A stretch of 64,000 nt of DNA from Trichoplax adhaerens (lineage: Eukaryota > Placozoa > Uniplacotomia > Trichoplacea > Trichoplacidae), in NCBI RefSeq assembly GCF_000150275.1, contig NW_002060958.1, forward strand, positions 224,966-288,965, read 5' to 3'. The position numbers and the translations under genes were made by a program. The notes under the pieces are model-generated. The model was not told the DNA's origin, ran no database searches, and saw only the letters and a program-made list of their open reading frames with translations. Below, in pieces: positions 13,301 through 26,400 of this stretch. Every line of letters begins with the position of its first letter. Position 1 is the first letter of the stretch.

Positions 13301-15183
13301 ATACGTATATGTAGACATAAACAGCTTTCGAATGTGTTCGAACGTACATACAAATCATTTATTAATAATTCTTAAGAGTAATTTCTTGCTACTATGGACT
13401 CTTTTTGTATGAATCGATTAACCCTTCAGTAATAAACCTTAATTATGCTATTTAAAATTTCTATTTACAAACTTACGCAGGATGCTGACAGTAAGATATT
13501 ATCCGAAGATACTGTGAATATATTAGAGTTATGGTATACGGAGTGTGTAAGTTTTTTTGAATACAGCAATGCAAAATTACCATGTATCCACTGTGTTGAT
13601 TCGTACCTATATATTTATCGTAAACGGTGTAAATAATATTTACCAATTATGCCCAATAACATGCTCTAGATACATTACATTAATCGCTGCACGAAAGTAT
13701 TTGGTAAAGATTTAGCTCTTTTAATTCATGCAGTAAGTATTCTTTATCTATGGATATCAATCCTACGTAATTTTTGCTATATCGAAAAGCTCCAGGTTAA
13801 CATTATGTAACTTATGCTAGGCCCTCTTTAATACTTCCATCAATGTCAATATATCTGCAGAAACTAATGACAACCGCCAATTATCAACAGATATTAAACG
13901 GTTTGTATATGCTGCTATTAGGAAATAATTTAATCAATGGTGTCATTTTGCTACTTGACTTCAACTATCATACATATGCGCTTAGACTGATTATCTAGCA
14001 GTAGTTCTGAAGCCAACAATTTTAAGACGTAAGACAAAAAATTTAGCCTTACTTTTAACCCATAGGTTCTTAATGGCTGGCAGTCTCACCAGATTAATTT
14101 CTAATGATAATGTAAGTAATAGAAAGTAAAACATTTGAAAACAATTAAAGGGTATTAATCCACATCAAGACATTTCTTCTGTAAATATGACAGCATTACT
14201 ATTTACGACTACTCCAAGGTACAAGAAAATTTAACTAAAAGTAGTGACACTAAGGAACTATTTAATAGTAAAGTCTTAGATCTGAACATTGATGAATCTG
14301 GTTATGAATTTAGCTCCAAGGGTTAGTACTTCATAAGCGAAGACGATATAAAATTATCTTGATTAATTATGCGAGCTTACACAAAGTATTAATACGTACA
14401 TTTAGTGGGTGTAAAGTTTTATTTTTGCAAGTAATATTCATGTCTTTAAGCTTGTATAATTTACCAGTCTTAATTTTACAATTAAGTAATAAATCATGAC
14501 TATTTGCAATGGTAGATGTTAATGCCTCATGTACAAAATGGACAGAAATCATGCTGAAAGACGAATCCAGTTCTTCATTTGCTTTAAGGCAAATTTTAGA
14601 AGATATGAAGCTTAAGGTTAACTACAGTTTATTAAACGTCATTTCTTAATTCAACAACCGTTTCGTATTTTGCCTAAGAACATCTCATGAGTATAGCGTA
14701 ATCACATTTACGACGGTATCTGTAATACTGATGCCTGTGTTATTTATATCGCAGCAAATTCATTAGTTATACTAATGGTACTAATGGTAATTGTTTCATA
14801 GACTGTACAAGAAATGAACCTTTTAAAACGCATAGTTACACAAGCGCAACGCAGTTATTATGATTTATTCAGGTACGATAGGCGAGTTTAACTAACACAC
14901 TGAAAATGATGCTATGTTCACAAACTTGGTCATTCTTAACAGACGCTTACCATCTTCAAGCTACATTTTAAGATTAAAAATTAAATAACCGGAAGACCCA
15001 CAAACAACGATTTTGTTTTGATTTCATTTTAGGGCTTACAAATTTTTAATCAAATGTGGTAATGCCGATGTTATCATGAAACATTTATATAATGGTTTAG
15101 CAAATGATAGTGATGAAAATATTGAAGATATCATTACTCTACTCCATGAAGCATACATAAATAGGGAACCTTGTGAATTGTAA
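10361..15183 (+). CDS. Unrecognised 325-residue protein, 14 exons
   Basis: I do not recognise this protein. Fourteen exons join with matching phases: 10361-10385, 11523-11535, 11713-11835, 11946-12008, 13199-13250, 13481-13546, 13670-13732, 13821-13900, 14002-14028, 14066-14125, 14194-14321, 14561-14616, 14802-14872, 15033-15183 (978 nt). The protein looks soluble and mostly helical: an N-terminal part rich in Asp/Glu/Ser (MALDDVGTDEEN), a basic amphipathic stretch (RQYVERQLKRLLSQ), helical segments such as IHYINRCTKVFGKDLALLIH, a Ser/Asn-rich middle, and a C-terminal helical block (MNLLKRIVTQAQRSYYDLF to LLHEAYINREPCEL). I see no signal peptide, membrane span or zinc motif. Exons 3-9 and 12-14 are well supported. 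The first two exons (25 and 13 nt) and the donor of exon 10 (14125, or a better-looking GTAAGT at 14112 that breaks the phase) are less sure. It is head to head with PHF5A. Confidence 0.75.
10804..10835. repeat. Perfect 32-bp palindrome
   Basis: The 16 bases gctatgcattggatga are followed directly by their exact reverse complement with no spacer. It lies in the first intron of the unrecognised gene. No flanking target duplication or longer terminal repeat was seen, so I do not call it a transposon. Confidence 0.95.
11082..11118. repeat. Inverted repeat, 11-bp arms with 15-bp loop
   Basis: ctatagactac at 11082-11092 is the exact reverse complement of gtagtctatag at 11108-11118. A near-palindrome centred on actatagt lies 180-200 bp further on (about 11300). 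Both sit in the same intron as the 32-bp palindrome. Confidence 0.85.
12240..12970. repeat. Tandem repeat of about 90-110 bp in intron 4
   Basis: About seven diverged units, each with a cattcatttcagtagcattgtaaaggatat-like core followed by cagttcacagaattgatcaa and a gtagatgcaatattgat word. Core positions are near 12455, 12565, 12655, 12760, 12860 and 12955. Several cores contain ttttcag/tttcag, which resembles a 3' splice acceptor, so the array carries many decoy acceptors ahead of the real one at 13198. Open frames at 12247-12549 and 12708-12911 are by-products. Confidence 0.8.
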
Positions 15184-17436
15184 CGAAGAGAATTTTATTC
15201 TATGTTATAACATGATATTTTAATGAATACCATACAAAGATTATTTTATTTAGCCAATAGCGATGTTTTAGTCAAGATAGATAGGGAAATAAACTATTTC
15301 AATTTAGTGAGTCGTGTAAGGCATAAGTAAGCAGGAACGAGCGTTTGTTTATTCTATAATCTGATACATTTATTGGTCTTAAATACAATACATAAATATG
15401 ATGTTACATGTAAATTTACATCATTAGAATTATGACTTACAATATTGTATTTATTGCATATATTTTGATAAAAATTTTAATGGAGGCGACGTAGCAGCAG
15501 TTATTTTAAAAACTTATACAGTTATCATCTCTAACCAATTTCAATTTCTTCCAGCAAAATAAAGAAGTTTAGTGATTAATTGCATTCCGAACAATTGCGT
15601 TAATTGGACTTATTGATAATGCCTTTAGCTGTTAAGATTTGACAAGAAATACAAATTGAGGTAGATACTTGAGCTAATAATTTCGCAAAACACTCGCATA
15701 TGTGATATATAAGTGCATACTGTGCTCTTGGACATATTTCTATCCAGATAATCAATCACTGCATTTCACGTTACTAGTTTTATACGAGTATAATTCGGAA
15801 TATTAATTATTTAAATTTTATAGTAAAATTAATAGCTTGCACATTGATAAGCATATTTATTCGTATTAAATTTTTCAAATCTTGTACTTTAATCTCGTAC
15901 AGTATGATTCTAACCCCAGAAGGAAGTGTAGTTTTAATAAGTTTTTTATCTGTTTACTTATTCATTACATTAGCAGATTAAAGCAACTTATAGATGCTAT
16001 CATCATATTTTAGTCATGGAATTAACGATAGAATACAGTGACAACTTGATAAAGCAAACTACAATCTCAAATTTTCATAGGCGTACTAGCTTCTATTTCA
16101 TAGTGGATTTCTTCCCACTAGTTTACTTCCAAAAGTAGAATTTAGTCATCTTGCATACAGATTAGTGTATGTCTATGACACCTAATAGAATAGCAATAAC
16201 TTAAATTTTACGCAGACTGACTGACTTTTGCGTAAAGTAAATACGTGCAACTTTTCGCATGAAAGTGCTCACATTCAATTCTATAACCAGTTTATATAGC
16301 ATTCATTTAATGATATTAGTCTGCTCAACTTTTCCATATTTAAGTAATGAAATGGAAGGTAATGATAAATGTAGCTACTGGAATAACGGAATCACATCTA
16401 AAATTATAGTCGTATAATAACATCTAAACATACTAAATTAAAACAACAAGAAAAAATCGTTCATTTAGCCATTAACATACTTGATTTGACGGCGGATATA
16501 TCAGTAATAAAATGACATATTTTGTTATAACGAATAATAAGAAATTGTAGCTAAAAGTAATCACAAAATTCCGCCAGATAATCGTAATAACGCAAATAAA
16601 CTGTAGAAATTTCAATAATAGGATACGAAAATCTGGCAAATATCCTGGTAGGTTAAATGATTAGTAAATTAAGTTCCATAGTAAAACAAATCATCGCAAT
16701 CGCTAAAATCAATCTAAAATGGACATACAATCTTAACTTCAATTACAGAGATGTTGATATCGTTGATTTAATGTAATAATAAGTACTGTTGATTACTATA
16801 ATTATGGATAATGAAACACTTGATATAATCTTAGTTTCGAATAATTATAACCGAAGTTACACAATCATTTCAAATTAAACCACAATTCTAAAATTTAAGC
16901 GGCTAAAAATTTTAAATAATATTTATTGCACCGTAACTAAAAGCTACTACTCATAAAATTCTTATGTTTGTTTACGTACTTAATACTGTATATCATTTGA
17001 CTAATATGAGGTATGGCATTTTTTTATAGCTCATACAGCCACCTGCTTTAAATACTTTCAGTAAATTAAAAAAACTATCTAATTCAAATATTTGAATGCA
17101 ATCTCTATCTAAAAATGTCATACCAGTAAGATCTACAAAATAAAATGCGACATAGATACGACAAAGTAGGAAAGACTGTCTAACAATTGCTTCAATTTCT
17201 GAAAAATTCTAATGAAATTGTAGATAGTTGCCGTCGTTGTTACTTTCATTTCCATTCTAAAAGCAACAAAGCAAGAGGTTAGATACTTAATCTCCAATTA
17301 AAAAAATGAAAAGGTATTAAAATATCATGCAATAGTTTACGAGTTGTTGGGTCAGTCATTTAACAGTTCATGTTTAGTCTCTTTAAAATTAAAAAAGTTC
17401 AGTCGAAGTTTTATCATGTATGTCGTAGAAAATCAC
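15184..17436. other. Convergent intergenic region, nothing recognised
   Basis: AT-rich sequence between the stop codons of the plus-strand unrecognised gene and minus-strand Lgl. It must hold both 3' untranslated regions and polyadenylation sites. I found no coding frame with splice support. Confidence 0.5.
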
Positions 17437-20400
17437 CTAATCTTCACGTACGTCTTCCTCTTCTTCTTCACGTTCTCGTCGTTCTTCTTCTTCTTCTTCT
17501 TCACGTTCTCGTCGTTCTTCTTCTTCTTCTTCTTCACGTTCTTGTCGTTCTTCTTCTTCTTCTTCTTCACGTTCTTGTCGTTCTTCTTCTTCTTCTTCTT
17601 CACGTTCTTGTCGTTCTTCTTCTTCTTCTTCTTCACGTTCTTGTCGTTCTTCTTCTTCTTCTTCTTCACGTTCTCTATACATGATAATAATAACAATTTA
17701 TAAAAATGATTTAATAAAGTAGTTACTCTTCCATTACTTTTGGCATATTTTATCACTTACTCATCAGCTCTGGCTTCAACTTCTACCTCTGCAGTTGCCT
17801 CAATCTCTTCATCATGATCCTGAAGCAATTACAATTACCCAATTTTTATTATTATTTGCAATTCTAGGGTACAATCTGTTGTTACTGATATCAAATTGAC
17901 TAGGAATTTTTATATGCTTCATTGTGTATTACCTCGTCTTCATGATTATCATCAGCATGGCTAGGAAACCGAAATAACAGAATAGGACAAATATATAAGT
18001 ATTATAACAAAAATTACAACAACAAATATTCCAATGATAATTTCATTACCCATCTGCAGACCCTTCTGGCTCTGCTTTCACTGGACTTTGACGGTACATC
18101 TCGTCCACTTCCACTACGCAGTCAGACGATATGTAGCCTTCCTTAGTGATACAGAAACGTTGAAGTTCACTAGGTGTTTGTAAATAGAATCCCTGTCCAT
18201 TTCTTGAAACAATTGCAGATCGTTTTGCAATAGCATTATCTTTTCCAATACAATTTATACGAGCCACTAAGCGTAAATCAGGGACGGTATACATAACCAG
18301 TTCTCCACGATTTGTTAAGCATCCTAATAAACCTGGGGCATTATCTGCAAATCAATTTAAAACATCAAGATTATTCGCTATACCAGGTATTGTAGCTGAA
18401 GGCAAATACTAGATTCAAATTTACCTCTGACTCTAATTAAACCGCTTTTAGCGACACGGGAACCATCAATAACAGTGAGTTTTTCCTTATTACGGAATTT
18501 AAATGATGGCAACGAATAGACCTACATTTGCACGAAGATGAATTATTTATTACCTTATTAATTCCTTGGTTTAGAACGTATAACAATATTTATTGATATC
18601 AATGTAATGACAATACCTTAATTTGCTCTTCCGAAACAATAACAGCATAATGCGCTCCATTCGAAGCGGGCTCTAAGTTTAATAAGAGGAGAAACATAAA
18701 CATGGTTAAACCAATTTGGGAAAGCTTACAATTGCAATAATATCAATCATAAATTATTAATAGAGCAATATCAGTACTTTTAGCTTTTCCAAATTCGACT
18801 TCAAAAGGTTCAGGCAATATACTTCCCTTGGTATCAGCAATTAAGACATCAACAATTGGTGCTCTATGCTCTAGTTGAATAATCTTAGCTGTTTCGATAT
18901 TAAAAATAAAACAATACGTTTGGTAAAACAATTGTTCCAAAATAACTACTACAATCAACGCTGATTTTCAGGTTAAAATAATGCTAACCTTCCTGAACTT
19001 TAACTTTTTCTGATGATCTAGCTTCTTTATCGGGCAAAGTAATATGATCAACAAAAACTGAACCTAAATTTGTTCCAGCCCACAATGTTGGCCCATGAGT
19101 GTAACCTTCGCGAATCAATGTATTGGCAAAGTACAACGAACGCACAAGAGAGCCGGACGCCTCTTCTCTAGGTTCGATTCTTCGTGATCCAGTTGTTTCA
19201 ACGTCACCAGATTTTTTGGGAGTGTTACCACCAGCTCCACCACGGCGACGGAAAGAACTTCGAGCACGACGTACAGAATTTCTCATCGACCTTCTGAATG
19301 ATTTTGAGCGGTTGAATGGGTTGATTGCGCTGTCTTTTTCTATAATAACCATATAAATAGATGCATTTTCAATTTTTATAGTTATCGTACTAATGCTATC
19401 TTATCTTTAATTAAGTTACAATACTGTACTAATTTAATTATTTATTAACCGTAAATTCCATAAGTCCATCTCTTCCAGACTGATGATCCATTGTTATAAT
19501 CAAACATTCCATATCCTTGTCCACAACCTACAGCAATTCTAGTGAATGTATAATTTGCGTTAAAGCGTAGTGAAAAAAATATTTACGCCAATCTAGATTA
19601 GCTAGCTACTTTAAACATTAAAAACCATTAGATTAAAACTTACAATTCCCATTCGGTATGAACTGCTAGGGCTGTCACTGCATCTGGAGGATATAGCTGA
19701 GCCCAGTGAGTAGCTTGAAAACCTGGTTGCATAGTGATGCTTTCTTTTCTACTCATCAGTTGTTCCATACCACCCCAACGGAATTCTTGGTCATCCGGTA
19801 AATCAATACGGATCGGCTATTGTTTAATGATACAACAAATAGTGAAAATTGAATAATTTCAATTAAGCCATCGATAAGGTATTGTTTATGCAGTATGCAA
19901 TTATTAGTTAAATTGATTACGATTCATTTTATTACTTTATAAAATTTTAAATAAAATTACATGTTACCTCAAGTTCACGTTCTGTTGCTTCTTCTGATAA
20001 TTCAAATACTAAAACTTGGCCACCAGCTCCAGCTGCAACCAACGTATTACGGAATGTACATAAATGCAAATGAAGAATAGCGAGACGTGCATCATCGCTA
20101 AAAGGATCATAGCTTCCAACTTTCCTGAATGGCGGCCAATTATCTTCTTCTTCATTTTTGTCACCGTCTTCTTCATCACCTTCGGTAATGAAGTACGAAG
20201 ATGTCGACAGAGTATACAATAATTGCAATGAAGTATTGCTAACATCCCAAAATCTAATTGAGCCATCTTGATGACCAGTTAGTAGAAGTTCCGATCTATT
20301 ACTATCACTATTCATAGCTTGGCCACCGTCAATTGGCCAAGGACAATCGGAATATTCATTCTTGCATTGCAGAGTCCCAGCGGAGCGAATCTTTTCAAGC

Positions 20401-23400
20401 AATTCTTGCGGACAATCAGATATATGGGCAGAAGTAGTAATTGGCGTGACATGCGGACTGGAAAGGTACGGCTTTTGGAATAACGGAAAACTTTCATGAT
20501 AGAGATCTATCATTACCAATTCTTCTTCCAACAAAATGACAACAGCCCTAGTATCTTGATTTTCTGATAATATCGATTGGATAAAATGAATTTTAAGAAA
20601 CAGTCATTAACTTTAGTGGCGCAATACTAGGAAAGAAATTCATTATTTTTGCGGATACCTTCACTGGCATTATCCCCGTAGAAAGGTATGAAATCGCATA
20701 CTGGAGAAGTAAAATCAAAGACGATATGCTTTTTGCCTTGCATAACAGTAACACAATGACGGTCACCATGACTTGCACGTGCCATACCACCAGAGAAGAT
20801 GATGTATGGATCACTAAAATTGATTAATTAAGTCATTAAAATGCGTGCATTCGGTGTCGGTAAGTATGAATACATTTAGCACATTACTACAAATGCTCCT
20901 GAAATCTACCTATCAGAAGTTGCCCAAGCAATTTTATTGATAGCTTTGCAGGGAAATGGTCCATAAGGGGTCGATGGAGGATGTTCTGGATTAGCAGGGT
21001 CGTTAACATTCCATACCGCGAAACTGCCATCATTGTGAGCTGAGATAAATTGTGTGCCACTTTTATGCCAACACAAAGATTCCAATTCCTGCATAATGAA
21101 TAACTATGGTAAAATCTGTGGTAGAATAATGGTAAAATTTTCATGGAGTATTTACCAAGGTTCCCATGTAAACATGGACAACTTCTTTTCCAGCAAGGTC
21201 ATACAATGCAACAAAGCCACGATTATACCCAACAAGGAGCTATAATATTCAAAAATACAGCAATATGAATAAAGCTATAGGCTACATCCGATACTTCCAA
21301 ATAAAGTCACTCGATTTTGGAACCAATTGTATATATCATATATATGTATAAATTAATATAATTTTAGTAAGTTACCTGATTGCTATCAGATGGATTTTGA
21401 GTGATAGATTCAATAGGACCAGGGTTGACTTTATTATCATCAGATACACTACAACAAAGAGCAAATAACAAATAGAATGTTACCAATTTTAAATAATCTA
21501 CTATTAACATAATCTAATACGATTATAACAATTATAATAATCAATAATATCATTGATTATTACTTTTGCAATACAGCATCTTGGTGAATAAGTGGATCTT
21601 CAACTAACGTAAGTTCGGCAACATCAAAGTCATAGATATTACCAGCATCAGTGCCGATGTACAAATGCTTAGCATCTTCATCTAAACAGCAAGCCGAGAT
21701 TCTCTTTAACCTACTAAATACGTGCAAACAATTTTTTAATAATCCTATTCGGACAAAATAAAACAACACCAAATATCTATGCACTTCAATATCATAATAA
21801 GTAGCAATAGCGAATGTATTATCAACAGCATGAAATTATACTAGGTGGTAAAAGTTCTAAAATTTGAGTTAGGTTATATTAGAATAAATTACTACTACTG
21901 GATCTAATTAATTATAAAATTAACATACTTTCCGTCTAAAAGGTATCTCTTCGTTTCTCCTAATTGTGATACTTGATTTTCGGTATTTATTTCCCACATG
22001 CATATCATATTATCTTCACCAATACTGATTATACGTCCCTGGTAACAATCATGCAATACAACACTTTTATCATCCAGTACATAACTGGAAAAAATATTCT
22101 AGAATAAATATGATCGATGCTATAATATTGATTCAGAAATGTAAACGTCATATCATTTAATAGTATCAAATAATTCGATCTTTTCCTATTATTTAAAATT
22201 AATTGTTGATAGCAAAAATGGAGTTAATGACGTTTTACAGATATTTACGGGTACAAAGTACAAATTATAACTCATTCTTAGTAAAGTCAATCTGTATCAT
22301 GTCTGTCAGTTATATTAAGTAAATTGAATACATCTTTTACATCGTTCACTATTCAAGTTTCGGATATACAACATTTTCAATTAATCGACTCTTGAATAAC
22401 GTCTGTTACGCTATAGCTCAACTACTGTAAATTGGATAGTGCATAACATAAAATAGTTTTTATCATGAATATATAACGAATCTTAAACTAAAGCTTTTCG
22501 CTAGCGTACACCCCAAAATGTCAAATCGACTTTTAAAGTACATAACTTTTCCTTCATTCCATTATATTAACAGTTAATACCTTCAGTATTTTAGATATAT
22601 CAGTATCATATTATCTATTAGGAGCCATCGATAATCAATCGACGATTGATAAAACACTAAATTGTGATAGGGTTATGATCACCGCAGATATTTACTTTAT
22701 CCATGATAATTATTTTCGTAGCTTGTAACAAAGGTTAAGTGATGTTTAGCAACGTTGTACAAGTTGATAGCACGGCATAATATTAACATCCTTCATAATA
22801 TAATATGAAAGAATTAACAATGATAACAACAGTAAATTACATTGAGAGGATTAAAGAATCCAAAAGTAAAAGAATCACAAAAAAACAGTGGACAATGAAT
22901 GGACTAAAATTTTTAACATAAAATTAAAATACTATATAAAGATCAGAAACCTACACCATTGGGTCTTCCAAATTCATGTAGGTCTCTGATGTATGTGTAT
23001 GACGATGAATATCTATTGTAGAGCTATACTGCAGTCAGTTTGAACAAGTAGCTTTCTAAATAGTTTCATTGTAATATACGTAGAACTGTATTTCACGTAT
23101 ATAGACTAGTACCGAATATCGGTTTAACCCTACTTGTCTCTATGGAAAAAATATTACATTATTTCATCACCAATTACTGTAATTACAGGGAGTGCAGTAC
23201 CTTCGCTGATATTGGTCATTGCTCAAGTCTAATCGTAGAATTATTCATCATAGAAATAAACTGTCATTTGTATTAAGCATGCTATCGAAAAGAATTTCTT
23301 ATTATTACTAACTAGCGAAACACGTAGAAATTCCACGGAATAAAGGCTAATTTTACGTTATTATAGACAGTTAAAATCGGTAGGGGAACCCCTGAAAATT

Positions 23401-26400
23401 CCACAGAATCTAATCCAGCTTTAAGTTGTACTAGACAGTCAGAATGCGGTTTACTAACGGTGTGACACACGACTAATCGCATTAAATATGATTTGATGAT
23501 TATTGATACTAGTCGGACCCACGCTCGTTCTACTTCTACTGTACTTTTTAATCAAGTATAAATTGATTACGGATACACATCAATAGCCGAAAAAGATATA
23601 ACATACTAAAGTCAATATCCATCGCTACCACAGCAAAAGTATTGTATATATATATATATAGATATAGGTAGGTATGAATAGTAGATTTGAATATTTTTAG
23701 TGGTTGGGCGTTAAGCATTTTTCGAAGTAATGCATGTACTTTTCTTTATCAAGGGCGGTGGTGCCCTTGATAAAATACTACGCCCCTACAAGGCACCCAC
23801 AGTGCTATAGAAGGCAAACGGCAAAGACAAACGACGGGTGATCATCGTTGTACTAAATTCTCGTGCTGTATCTGTTATTAATCCATACTGAAATTGGGGA
23901 TTAGTACAATAGAATAAGACGATAACATAACATAGATACACGTCATTACATGAGAATGTAATTAATAAGGGTGTTGCGCTAATTAATCTTTGGATGCAAA
24001 ACGTATTACCTCGTTTACCATGGATAAATAATTCATGCGAACAGAATATCTCAGGGGCAGAGTCAATTGTCAGGTTTACAACATACACTTGTAGTACTGT
24101 ACTTTTCCACTACAATTTGCTAATTCATCTTTCTTTTAGACAGGAAGCCGTAGTCACTGGCGTCACTGATAACAGCTTTTCTTCTAATGTTATTATGTAT
24201 GTAACAATAGCAATCTTCTTTAACGATTAGGCTACAATTATTACTAGACTTTTAATAATATTTTCTACTTTATTAACGTCAAGCCACATGCATACCATCC
24301 TGAATTGCAATGCGATCACATCTAGAGATGTCAAGTAGGAATCGACATTTTATAGAAGTCGTGTATAATAATATCTACAGTAATCAGCTAGTATAATTCT
24401 CTTAAGCTAAGTAAAAATATAGATTTCAACTTTTCGTTCAGTATAAATCTACAGAGTACCGGAAATCACTCTCTAAGATGCAATACAGTGACATTAGCAG
24501 TATATAATGATCATTAATATCGTTAGTAAAAAAAGCAAAGATACCTAACGTATACATAAGTTAAGTTAAAATTTGATGGCTTGAAGTTATCTAATACAAT
24601 CTGATAAGTGAAACGTATAATTTTTAGCTGATATCAGGTACTGTAGATACATGCAACAAAGGATTAATGTAGGAAACTTTCAAAACATATTATACAGTAT
24701 ATTCGTTAAGATTACTCTGAATGATACTGGATTATCAGTAATATGACTTGTACCTATTAACATTTATAACTTTGTACGACCATTCGCATGAAATTACGCA
24801 CACAAACGAGATAGCAGTTAGCGAATAAGAAATAAATTCAATATCAAGTACGAAATAAACTTGGGATTTATGAGAGATACATTATTAGAGTTAGATCCTG
24901 TTCGTCAAGAAATGAGGATTAAAATTTTAAAATTCACAGTCTCGACGTCTATTTAATGTATCCCTCCCTCCCTCTAGGATTGCTGGTAAGGAGAATATTC
25001 AACTTAATGATAAAAACCTTACTAATAATAAATACGATAGCATTACAATAACAGTACAAAGCATTGCAAGTAAATCAATCGTAACGTTCATTTCATCAAT
25101 ACGTTACGCCAATTATAATGTGGGAGGGAGGTAGATGACAGATGCCACTAAAAACAGGCTTCCCCTGTCGAAATACGCACGCATTATTAACCCTAAATAA
25201 CATGCACACTTTGCATATCACAAATATTTTCATTTTCAATGTTTGATTTCTTCTCCATAACATAATCGTTTCACGCGAAGCAAAGATACCCGCTTTATCA
25301 ATAAAAACAACAATCATACCGATAACAGAAATAATCTAATTTTTTCAACAATTTATCGAGATTGAAGTTTATTACCGATAGTACTGTATTGGACTCTACT
25401 GTAGTTCCTACATGATACAATCAGCTATAGCTGTTATTCTCATTATCGGCCATCAAATTATAGTAAACAAATTGAATACCAAACCAACTGACGAAAACAG
25501 ACTTGCCCTCATATTGATAAACTATTACTATGTGTACATAATTCGTAATGGTCATATTTTATAGGTAACTAATAAAAGAAGCACTAAAATACAATGTCGT
25601 AGTCTTATCCATATATGGTTATTCCTTATCCTTTTCATCGGTAATACATGCATGCTATCAACACATACTTTAATCGGTTAATAGGATAACGTAGGGCATA
25701 GGTATGAATACATGTAGGAAGTTTATTAGCCCAAAGAACTTGAAAAATTTTTTTTTGAATGCTGACAGACTACCCGTAGAGCGTATGTTTTGAATTTTTG
25801 TCCTTCATCCCTTTTATCTTATAAATTGAATTTCATAATAGCGTCTCCAAGAAGTAATCGATTCAATTAAACGTATGGTAATAGTAACTATTATCGGCCG
25901 AGTCAAACACATAGAATTCGTTCGATCCGTTAACACATTTGTTATATCTAATTTCTCGACGTAAAAATTTTTATCTCTCTGACGTGGTCACGTTTATCGA
26001 AATCCAACAATTAAACGTTTCCATTCTTATTTTTCATTATAAGTATAATAGAATAGTACAGTTACTTTCTACATATTTACTCTAGTACTTACTTGTCCTG
26101 GCAAAAAGAACAAATGTGTGATCACCACATCGCTCATGTGGCGAACTGTAAATTCGACTCCAGGTTGGCCATAACTGTAAAGGCAATTAAGGATACATAA
26201 TCGAAAAGAAGCGATACAACAACAAGTAAAAAAATTAAGAAAGCAAGTACGTTCCTAGTATCTCTATCAAGTAGTCATACTATACAGTACATTATTATAC
26301 AATCCACAAATGATCATTTAATATAAAACTTGGTCATGATTGTTCGGAGCCTAACCTCTAATTTCGATTAAATAGAAGTACATTTTCGAGGTGTACAAAG

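Noticed and set aside
17344..17703. Plus-strand frames rich in Phe or Leu opposite the Lgl tail
   Set aside because: All frames of the 33-bp array are open because of its composition; only the minus-strand Glu/Arg frame joins to supported exons.
19123..19356. Plus-strand frame of 77 codons
   Set aside because: It is the complement of the Lgl exon containing the aPKC site, which is strongly supported on the minus strand.
22030..22092. Longer version of Lgl exon 4 starting after the ttttttccag near 22087
   Set aside because: It would enter in the wrong phase after exon 3; the internal acceptor at 22039 restores the family sequence [10 protein letters not shown].
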